Assembly: GCA_027017505.1 (NCBI GenBank)
Contig: JALUQR010000092.1
Coordinates: 1 to 12,843, forward strand
Direction of reading: 5' to 3'
Length of the DNA stretch: 12,843 bases
Source of the DNA: a bacterium
Lineage (GTDB): Bacteria > Desulfobacterota > GWC2-55-46 > DRQE01
This document shows positions 7,090-12,843 of the stretch, piece by piece. The translations under genes and the position numbers were made by a program. Numbering within the stretch: position 1 is the stretch's first letter; each line of letters opens with the position of its first letter. The notes beneath the pieces are model-generated. The model ran no database searches. It was not told the origin of the DNA and worked only from the letters and a program-made list of their open reading frames with translations.

Positions 7090-7118
7090 TGTATAACATA
7101 AATCTCTCGGGGTGTCAA
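7090..7118 (-). promoter_or_regulatory. Strong sigma70-type promoter of the atpZ-I-B-E operon
   Basis: On the minus strand there is a perfect TTGACA (7113-7118), a 17-nt spacer, and TATACA (7090-7095). The -10 is preceded by TGT, giving an extended -10 TGnTATACA. Transcription would start near 7083, leaving a leader of about 59 nt before the ATG at 7024. An inverted repeat GAGAT/ATCTC (7102-7106 with 7086-7090) brackets the -10 box. No gene lies between this promoter and the res stop codon at 7184. Confidence 0.75.
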
Positions 7119-7183
7119 TCAAAATTGAGGGGAGACTTTTGGCATCCAATATAGTCAGCTGCCCTGATAAAATAGGGTATTCT

Positions 7184-10018
7184 CTATATGAACAGCCTGC
7201 TCTCTACCATTGCCAGCAATTTATCTCTCAGTGCCCTGCACAGGGGCACAAGGGCATCAAAGCCAAGCCCTCTATTGCTCTTGAATAGACCTTCTGAAAG
7301 TATCAGATATTCCCACTCCTTGGGTTGTTTACATTCTGGTGGAGGCAATACGGTAGAAGCCTGCTCACACCAGGCAGTTGCAGCCCTAACCTTGACCGCA
7401 ACATTTGGGCTATCCAGATCCCTATCCGCCTTTGTCTCAACAAGATAGTTCTTTTCGGCTGTCTTCACGATAAAGTCCACCTCATAGTTCCTCAAGATAC
7501 CCGTCTCATCTCTATAAGGAATCTTTAACCTGTGTCGTCTGTCCAGTTTGGCGTAGGAAAGAGCTTCCACGGAGGGATTCAAAACCTCCTGCACAAAGTC
7601 TCTCTCAAATCCCCCACCTTTGGACTGAAATCCAAGTCTCGGGTAGACACTCTTATCAGTTTCCACTGATTTACTTTCTCTCACCATAATCCTCTCTACA
7701 TCCGAAAGCCTTCCCCATACACCCTTTACCTCATATTTGAACCCTTCAACAAGCCTCACTATCGCCTGATGAATGGTCTGAACAACATGGTCGAAAACAG
7801 GGCTGTAGTTTAGGACACAATAGTTTTCCTGTCTGGTGAAATCAACGGGTTCCCCGAAACAATGCTCTGAAACATACTCATCTATGAGTTCCGCAATCCT
7901 TGCCTGCCGGGCTGTAAGGATAGGTGTTTTACCTCTTACCACAACCGCCCGTGATGCCTGCCTTAGAAAGTGGGAATAATCGAAATACTCGTTGTCCAGC
8001 TTCCATGTCTTTGTCTTCTTGCCAGTTTCCACATGTGTTTCCTGAATTATAAGTTTTGAAAGCCAGTTTTTTAATTGATGAAAATCACCTTTATATTTGG
8101 GTAAAGTGCTCGCATCTATCTGCGAAAGTTCTGGCATACGCCCTTCATCATACACCTGAATGGGCCATGTTATATCAAACCTTTCAACCCTACCTGGTAT
8201 GGCATCAACTGGTATGATGTCTCCTGTAGATGATGTGGTGCTTGTATCTCCGCTACCGATGATATAGCCTTCCTGCCTCAGACTTTCATAGAATGTCCTG
8301 AATCTTGGATGTTCGACAATGAAGAGAAAATCGAGAGAGTTTGAAGGGACTTTATTCCCTCTAATTTCATAGAAGGCTTCTCTCTTAGCCTCCTGCAGCT
8401 CTGGATAAGAATGTTGGGGAAACATGAGTCTCAGTCCCCGTCCTACAATCTGTTCCAGCAGAAGATCCGCCTCTGTTGCTCTCAGGACGACGATAACACA
8501 GATGTTGTTCTTGTCAAATCCTTCTCTCAGCATCAACACAGATATAACCACTCTCAGAGGGTCATCGTCCACATCGATCCTGTCAAGCCTCTTTCGTGCC
8601 TCTTCCAGCTCTTTGTCTTTCAAATCGGAGTGTATTACCATTGTCCGACTATCATCGTAGTAGTTGCCATTTTCATCACACAGAGTGGCAAAATGGTCTT
8701 TTGTGAGGTCTGCAACACGGGTATCTTCACATAGAACCATCATCACAGGTTTTTTATTCAGCCCTTTCTCCTTGAACTCTCTTGAGAGCTGTTCCAGTTT
8801 CAATCGTCCAATGTCCAGAAGTAGTCTCTGTCCTGCAGAAAGGGCTTTGATTTCTCCACGCTTATGGCCTGCCTCTGGTGGATGCCTCTCTGCCCTGAAA
8901 TCGAGTTCTTCCAAGGACTCTCCACCGATCGATTGCCGTTCTTCAAGAAACAACTGTTTTACCAGCATATCCTGCATGGCACTTATCAAGTCATAATCAT
9001 ACACAATGTGGGGAAAATACTCCCTCTTCTGTCCACTTCCATAGAAGGGAGTGGCTGAATAATCTATTTGAACAAAAGGTCCAAAGCCCTCGCCATGGGC
9101 TTCTCTCAACCGTTCGTAGAGGATGTTCATAAATCTACGCCAGACAAGCTCCTCATCTTTCTCTGAGTCCTTTTTAGGTCTCTTTTTGGCATGAACATGG
9201 TGAGCCTCATCGTTCATAACTATCAGGTCAGGATGGTGGGACAGGAAGTCAAGGATGACCTCCCCTCTCGGCATTTCCTCAACATCCTCACCAGTGTATT
9301 GAGCCCACAGGTTCTGTGCGGATGTTTTCAGACGAAACTGCTGCCAGTTTGTAATAAAAACGAAAGGACCATCAGGTGGGGTGGTATTGGGCTGGACATC
9401 TGCGGGTTCAAGTATCTCCAGATGAAATCTGTCTCTCCAGTTTGCACCTTCTGGCATGAAAAGGGCACGCCTATAGTCCACAGTCTCTGGAAGTCTTGAG
9501 CCTGTTTCAGGGTCTCGTCTTCCCTTGAATGAGTCAAGAAGTCTGTTCAACACCTCGTGTCCCGGGGTAACTATGAGAAAATGTTGGGAATAATCCCCTT
9601 CTCTTTCATTGTTTATTTCATTGAAGTACTGCCAGATAAGAAGGGCTGTGAGAACCCATGTTTTTCCAGAGCCTGTTGCCATCTTAAGGGCATATTTTGT
9701 AAAAGGAATGCTCTCTGCTTCCTGTTTTAATGGCAGATGTTCAAGGAGTGCTTCTGGGGCAAGGCGTTCAAAGAGGTCTTTCAGGGTGCGAGCCTGAAGG
9801 ACTTCGTAACAATAAACAATCGTTTCTATAGCCCGCTTCTGACAATCATGGAATCTTTCCTCATCATCCTCATCGCGGTTGAACCAGTAGTTGAGAAGCT
9901 CAAGTGTGGTCCCTGTAACCCCTGGCCAGCCCTGCTGGACCCATGCATGGACTTCGTCCCTCAGGACATTTGCGAGATAGAGTTGAGAGAAGGCTTTTTG
10001 ATTGTTTTTTCTTGACAT
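7184..10018 (-). CDS. Type III-like restriction subunit: SF2 helicase with C-terminal PD-(D/E)xK nuclease
   Basis: This 944-residue protein is a Res-type DNA-translocating endonuclease. Helicase motifs in order are Gln60 (Q-motif-like, DCQKRAIE), Walker A MATGSGKT (113-120), DEAH box MNDEAHH (268-274), motif III SATPF (321-325), then LREGFDKNN (498-505 region) and motif VI QIVGRGLRL (523-531). A C-terminal nuclease is shown by EVDFIV (846-851) and LVETKA (859-864), so the likely metal and catalytic residues are Asp848, Glu861 and Lys863. This helicase-then-nuclease layout is that of type III Res proteins. The methyltransferase partner is two genes upstream rather than adjacent. The ATG at 10018 has no good Shine-Dalgarno. 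The 69-bp gap to DUF3800 holds a palindrome and a hairpin. Its G/C content (32 of 60 sampled at 8881-8940) matches mod, not the two genes between. Confidence 0.88.
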   Translation of the reverse strand: MSRKNNQKAFSQLYLANVLRDEVHAWVQQGWPGVTGTTLELLNYWFNRDEDDEERFHDCQKRAIETIVYCYEVLQARTLKDLFERLAPEALLEHLPLKQEAESIPFTKYALKMATGSGKTWVLTALLIWQYFNEINNEREGDYSQHFLIVTPGHEVLNRLLDSFKGRRDPETGSRLPETVDYRRALFMPEGANWRDRFHLEILEPADVQPNTTPPDGPFVFITNWQQFRLKTSAQNLWAQYTGEDVEEMPRGEVILDFLSHHPDLIVMNDEAHHVHAKKRPKKDSEKDEELVWRRFMNILYERLREAHGEGFGPFVQIDYSATPFYGSGQKREYFPHIVYDYDLISAMQDMLVKQLFLEERQSIGGESLEELDFRAERHPPEAGHKRGEIKALSAGQRLLLDIGRLKLEQLSREFKEKGLNKKPVMMVLCEDTRVADLTKDHFATLCDENGNYYDDSRTMVIHSDLKDKELEEARKRLDRIDVDDDPLRVVISVLMLREGFDKNNICVIVVLRATEADLLLEQIVGRGLRLMFPQHSYPELQEAKREAFYEIRGNKVPSNSLDFLFIVEHPRFRTFYESLRQEGYIIGSGDTSTTSSTGDIIPVDAIPGRVERFDITWPIQVYDEGRMPELSQIDASTLPKYKGDFHQLKNWLSKLIIQETHVETGKKTKTWKLDNEYFDYSHFLRQASRAVVVRGKTPILTARQARIAELIDEYVSEHCFGEPVDFTRQENYCVLNYSPVFDHVVQTIHQAIVRLVEGFKYEVKGVWGRLSDVERIMVRESKSVETDKSVYPRLGFQSKGGGFERDFVQEVLNPSVEALSYAKLDRRHRLKIPYRDETGILRNYEVDFIVKTAEKNYLVETKADRDLDSPNVAVKVRAATAWCEQASTVLPPPECKQPKEWEYLILSEGLFKSNRGLGFDALVPLCRALRDKLLAMVESRLFI

Positions 10019-10041
10019 AAGTTTTACCCATAGTATATACT
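10012..10041 (+). promoter_or_regulatory. Candidate plus-strand promoter between res and DUF3800 genes
   Basis: On the plus strand a perfect TTGACA (10012-10017) is followed after 18 nt by TATACT (10036-10041, five of six to consensus). Transcription would start near 10048 and head away from res, meeting the hairpin and T-run at 10056-10090 within about 45 nt. The -35 box overlaps the res start codon region, so the match may be fortuitous. Confidence 0.35.
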
Positions 10042-10043
10042 AT
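10030..10043. repeat. 14-bp perfect palindrome upstream of res
   Basis: ATAGTATATACTAT is its own reverse complement and lies 11 bp upstream of the res ATG, overlapping the candidate plus-strand -10 box. It could be a dimer-binding operator or simply an AT-rich coincidence. No repressor gene is encoded nearby in the window. Confidence 0.45.
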
Positions 10044-10055
10044 AATATATAGCTT

Positions 10056-10090
10056 GGCGGTGACTGAGTCATTCGGGCGCCGCCTTTTTA
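10056..10090 (+). terminator. Candidate plus-strand hairpin with T-run
   Basis: GGCGGTG (about 10057-10063) pairs with CGCCGCC (10079-10085 area) as a 7-bp stem with one G-T pair, followed on the plus strand by TTTTTATTTG. The loop contains TGACTGAGTCA, near-palindromic, which can fold on its own as TGAC/GTCA. On the minus strand the hairpin directly follows the DUF3800 stop codon but has no T-run. So it is either a terminator for antisense transcription or a processing or stability hairpin between two minus-strand genes. Confidence 0.45.
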
Positions 10091-10834
10091 TTTGTCTTTT
10101 GGCAGAACAACAAGACCATATCCACTATATTCACCACTACAGCTCCGTCTGAATTTCTTTTCTATAATATGCCAATCCTGTTTGGGATCTTTACCCAGAA
10201 TATAACGCCCTATAGGAGATACAATAAGGTCAGCAATCTGGAGCCCAGCAATATTAGTCCTCTTATCTCTGATATGAAGTTCTGGTATACACTTTCTTAC
10301 CTCTGAAGCAGAGATATACTCTGTGCCCCTTGTTCTCAAATCCATCCAGGCAAGACGAAGTTCATTATTAAGGGTTTCATCTCTTGACTCGGCCACGATA
10401 TGCCCTTGTTCGTTACGATGGCGTTGTTTCATTTCCATTACAAAACGTTCTACGAGTATCCTCAATGAAAGCATATACGGATCAATGGCGGCTATACCAT
10501 ATTTTTGCAAATGTTCCGTCTTTTTTATGACACATGCTACAATTGTGTATTCAAGCTCCTCCATAAGGTTATTGGTTTCATTATAGAAATATTCTCTAAA
10601 CTTTTTGTCTGTGAGTTTATGGAAGACACCTTTTCTTCTCACTATATCTGCCGTATGTAATATGAAATCATCCCTGCCAAATAGTTTGTATTTGTATTCG
10701 TTTAGACGAGGAATCAAAACACTCTCATAGTAATCAGACTCTACTATACAACCACCAAGCACAAACAGGGGATACTGAGGGTCTATAACATCAAGGCTAT
10801 GGTCTCCTGACTCATCTATAAATAGAAGAAGCAA
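10088..10834 (-). CDS. DUF3800 domain protein
   Basis: The 248-residue product begins MLLLFIDESGD, with the DESGD motif (7-11) that defines DUF3800. Other family landmarks follow: an ILHTADI segment (58-64), a conserved acidic VAESRDE (148-153), and AGLQIADLIVSPIGR (196-210) near the end. The family has no established function; conserved acidic residues in this arrangement suggest a metal-dependent nuclease-like fold, which is inference. DUF3800 genes are often found beside restriction-modification and abortive-infection genes, as here. The start is a TTG at 10834, 11 nt after AGGAG; no in-frame ATG lies near. The gene is AT-rich (20 G/C in 60 at 10501-10560), unlike the flanking mod and res genes. 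It sits 80 bp after the corrected end of the Abi-like gene, in the same orientation. Confidence 0.85.
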   Translation of the reverse strand: MLLLFIDESGDHSLDVIDPQYPLFVLGGCIVESDYYESVLIPRLNEYKYKLFGRDDFILHTADIVRRKGVFHKLTDKKFREYFYNETNNLMEELEYTIVACVIKKTEHLQKYGIAAIDPYMLSLRILVERFVMEMKQRHRNEQGHIVAESRDETLNNELRLAWMDLRTRGTEYISASEVRKCIPELHIRDKRTNIAGLQIADLIVSPIGRYILGKDPKQDWHIIEKKFRRSCSGEYSGYGLVVLPKDK

Positions 10835-10914
10835 CTGTGATGATTCTCCTGTTGTTTGTATTTTAAGGTTTAAATACTGTTGTATAAAACTGATTTGATG
10901 GCAGTTTGTTCTTT

Positions 10915-11085
10915 CTAAAATGGTATATCTTCATCTAATTCAGAATTGCCATTCATGTCGTTTGCAGAAGACTTATTACTAACTACTAAATACCGTTTTA
11001 TTAAATATACGATTAGAACTCCTGATAAATGAACACCTAACTCAGCCAGTTCAGGAGGAATTTCGTTTGTTTTGGCACCCTGACC
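10915..11085 (-). pseudogene. Displaced C-terminal part of the Abi-like gene, in the +1 frame
   Basis: If one A at 11086/11087 is removed, the Abi-like frame continues for 56 more codons from GGT at 11085 to a TAG at 10915-10917. The restored residues begin GQGAKTNEIPPELAELGVHL, continue into a hydrophobic helix (SGVLIVYLIKRYL), and end in NSELDEDIPF. The join produces GHGQG, the expected conserved motif of Abi_C-type domains, so I regard this as the authentic 3' end of that gene. No separate start codon with a ribosome binding site fits this fragment. Confidence 0.82.
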
Positions 11086-11854
11086 AATGTCCTACACCTG
11101 GCTCTTCATTCCGCGGGATTGCAACACAGCGTAAAATATTTTCTTCAAATGCTTTTAAAAAACCTTCATAGTATTCTGGTATTAATCCCGAATCTATTAT
11201 CATTCTATAAAGTTCACCGGGTTTTTTCTTGTCTACATTAAGAATACTTTTACATACACTCTCCACAGCATGATTTGCATTTTGTATGGCCCCATTATAA
11301 TCACCACTTATAAGATCCCTTCTTGCTTGCTCAAACTCTACAAGGGCTCCTTCAAATTTTACTTCTTTAAGAAGCTCATATGCTTTTTTAAGAACCATTT
11401 CTTCTATATAATGTGAGTCTACAGGAATTACTTTACCATCCAGCATTCTCCATGGAAGTTCACTTTCTTCCATTATTTGATTGAATTCTTTTTGAAAAGC
11501 TATTTGCTCGTCTTGCGGTAAAGAGTCATGGTATAACTCTATAGTATCTAAAAGATAAGGTGGATAGTTACCTCTTAAGATAAATCCTTCAAAGTCAGAG
11601 GGTTCTGCCGGTCCTGTTTCTTTTTCTGGATACGCAAACAAACAGTCTAAACCATGTTCTGCTTTAATTTCTTCTAATATTTGATCAATTCTACTTGTCC
11701 AATATCTAACTCCTCTATCAGTAGATTCTACCCATTCTTCATTAAATCTTTCAAACAATTTTAAAATGCGAATCCGAACACTTCTGGGGATACTTACTTT
11801 TATTTTTCCCTCTCTTAAGGCTTTCCTGCATCTCTTTGAAAATACCCATGCCAT
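11051..11854 (-). CDS. AbiJ/Abi_C-like abortive infection protein, frameshifted near C-terminus
   Basis: As read, this encodes 267 residues; the corrected protein would have 312. The start is the ATG at 11854, 4 bp after the mod stop, with GGAGGT 8 nt upstream inside mod; the longer frame from 11908 lies within mod. The N-terminus FSKRCRKALREGK (5-17) plus SVRIRILKLFERF resembles AbiJ-type N-terminal domains. The middle has YLLDTIELYHDSL (100-112) and LPWRMLDGKVIPVDSHYIEE (133-152). The C-terminal domain starts with FEGALVEFEQARRDLISGDY (167-186) and AIQNANHAVESVCKSIL (189-205), and reaches IPRNEEPGVGH (246-256), a HEPN-like Arg-Asn...His segment. Such proteins are thought to act as RNases that arrest infected cells. 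Right after His256 the frame is lost. It is AT-rich (20 G/C in 60 at 11161-11220). Confidence 0.8.
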   Translation of the reverse strand: MAWVFSKRCRKALREGKIKVSIPRSVRIRILKLFERFNEEWVESTDRGVRYWTSRIDQILEEIKAEHGLDCLFAYPEKETGPAEPSDFEGFILRGNYPPYLLDTIELYHDSLPQDEQIAFQKEFNQIMEESELPWRMLDGKVIPVDSHYIEEMVLKKAYELLKEVKFEGALVEFEQARRDLISGDYNGAIQNANHAVESVCKSILNVDKKKPGELYRMIIDSGLIPEYYEGFLKAFEENILRCVAIPRNEEPGVGHWSGCQNKRNSS

Positions 11855-11858
11855 ATCC

Positions 11859-12842
11859 CTACACCTCCACAGTTGCCCCAGCGTCATTGCCGAAAATATC
11901 CACCACACGCACTGCTATGGTGCGTTTATCTTTCTTTTCAAGGGTCTCAACCGCCTCAATCGGCACAGTCTTTGCCTTTCTGCCGTTGCCCCTGAATGCC
12001 TGCCACTGGCTCTTAAATGTGAAGCCGTCGTAGTCCCAGTCCACTGCCCAGTAGTCTATCAACACAGAAAAGTTACCTTTGGCAAGTTTCATCAGTGCAT
12101 CATAATTTTCTTGCCCTTTCTTTGTTGTGGTGCTTACAGGAATATCCATAAGCACATATCTTTTTATGCCTATCTTTATCTGAACCTTTCCATCACCCAC
12201 ATCTTTTATTCCTGGCTTTGCCAACTTAAGATATGGCCTTTCATAGAACTTCACTTTATCAGCAAGAGCTTCAATATCATCCTCTGTTTTTGCTTTTTTG
12301 AGATAGTCGTATATATCAGGTGGAATATCCCTGCTTTCAAGATGAACTCTCAGTTTGCCTTTCAATGCATTAAGACGAGCTTCCAGGACCTGATGATAAT
12401 TATACTCATAATCCCAGCCAAGGATAACAAGTCGCTTGTATCCCCTGCCGTCAAGTTTCTGGGCCATAAGTGCAAGTTCCTCGGCCTTTTTTGCGGTAAT
12501 TGGTCTATCGGGATAGCCCACATACACAAGCTCTTCCACACCATCAGACGTTTTCCTGACCCCGAGACCGCTGGTCTTATCCCTTGGAGTTGCGCCGTAA
12601 AGTTTCAGAATAAGGTGTTGCATCTCCCATATTCTGCCACCGGTAAGGTAAATCATCTCACGCTGATAGTTACCGATGTTCTCTATAAGAAAGGGCTTTG
12701 CCCCCATGTCTACAAGGCGGGCACGGGTAACCTGAATACCCACCTTGCCAAGCTCGCAGCCTATCCATCGCCTGCCAAGACGCTCTGCAACAGCAAGGGT
12801 GGTGCCAGAGCCACAGAAGAAGTCTGCTACAAGATCTCCTTC
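11859..12842 (-). CDS. Adenine-specific DNA methyltransferase, type III Mod-like (3' part; starts beyond right edge)
   Basis: The frame is open from the right edge; the visible 327 residues begin EGDLVADFFCGSGTTLAVAE. DFFCGSGTT is methyltransferase motif I, the S-adenosylmethionine-binding FxGxG. In the beta-class adenine methyltransferases, motif I follows the catalytic DPPY motif, which would lie outside the window. The next segment, RLGRRWIGCEL, is the typical strand-2 motif whose acidic residue contacts the ribose of SAM. Beyond about residue 60 is a long C-terminal domain of roughly 260 residues, including LVILGWDYEYNYH and SVLIDYWAVDWDYDGF, as seen in type III-like Mod proteins with large C-terminal regions. 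A GTG at 12743 opens a shorter frame, but it falls after motif I and is not the real start. The stop is TAG at 11859-11861, directly before the Abi-like gene. G/C is about 50% (30 of 60 at 12421-12480). Confidence 0.88.
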   Translation of the reverse strand, partial: EGDLVADFFCGSGTTLAVAERLGRRWIGCELGKVGIQVTRARLVDMGAKPFLIENIGNYQREMIYLTGGRIWEMQHLILKLYGATPRDKTSGLGVRKTSDGVEELVYVGYPDRPITAKKAEELALMAQKLDGRGYKRLVILGWDYEYNYHQVLEARLNALKGKLRVHLESRDIPPDIYDYLKKAKTEDDIEALADKVKFYERPYLKLAKPGIKDVGDGKVQIKIGIKRYVLMDIPVSTTTKKGQENYDALMKLAKGNFSVLIDYWAVDWDYDGFTFKSQWQAFRGNGRKAKTVPIEAVETLEKKDKRTIAVRVVDIFGNDAGATVEV

Positions 12843-12843
12843 A

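Noticed and set aside
7025..7099. Longer atpZ-like frame starting at ATG 7099
   Set aside because: That ATG overlaps the predicted -10 box and the first 25 residues are not membrane-protein-like; the start at 7024 gives the usual family length.
11855..11908. Upstream extension of the Abi-like frame to 11908
   Set aside because: It lies inside the end of mod, and the ATG at 11854 has a well-spaced GGAGGT and begins with the family-like FSKR segment.
11859..12743. Methyltransferase starting at GTG 12743
   Set aside because: The frame is open to the right edge and motif I (DFFCGSGTT) lies upstream of this codon, so it is an internal codon of a larger gene.

Overview
The window comes from a bacterium with an outer membrane. 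It carries Mla/MCE lipid-transport genes, an RpoH-type heat-shock sigma factor and an alanine racemase. An ASKHA protein resembling corrinoid-protein activators, together with F0 ATP synthase genes that have no F1 genes beside them, fits an anaerobe of the Nitrospirota/Desulfobacterota type. That placement is a guess from gene content only. Every gene I can support lies on the minus strand, so transcription runs from high to low coordinates.

Region A (7184-12843) is a defence operon. It begins with the 3' part of an adenine-specific DNA methyltransferase (type III Mod-like, running off the right edge). Next come an Abi_C/AbiJ-like gene and a DUF3800 gene, and last a 944-residue Res-like helicase-nuclease. 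The two middle genes are clearly more AT-rich (20 G/C in 60 bases sampled in each) than mod and res (30 and 32 in 60), so they look like cargo placed inside an R-M pair. The Abi-like gene has a one-base insertion at its conserved GHGxG motif. Correcting it restores 56 more residues that end in DEDIPF, a look-alike of the SSB C-terminal tail.

Region B (5286-7118) is a compact F0 operon: atpZ-like, atpI, atpB and atpE. It has a strong sigma70-type promoter with an extended -10, a 9-bp stem in the leader, and a clear 14-bp intrinsic terminator after atpE. The c-subunit ligands suggest proton coupling.

Region C (1-5276) starts at a promoter placed directly behind the atp terminator. It holds an rpoH-like sigma factor with a shortened region 3, then alr, mlaE, mlaF, mlaD and the start of an ASKHA-domain gene. 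alr overlaps mlaE by 4 bp and the later genes are separated by 3-62 bp, so alr to the left edge is probably one transcript. MlaD is about three times the length of the E. coli protein and ends in a beta-rich domain that could be an outer-membrane barrel.

No intergenic stretch exceeds 300 bases. No tRNA, rRNA, insertion sequence or CRISPR array was seen.
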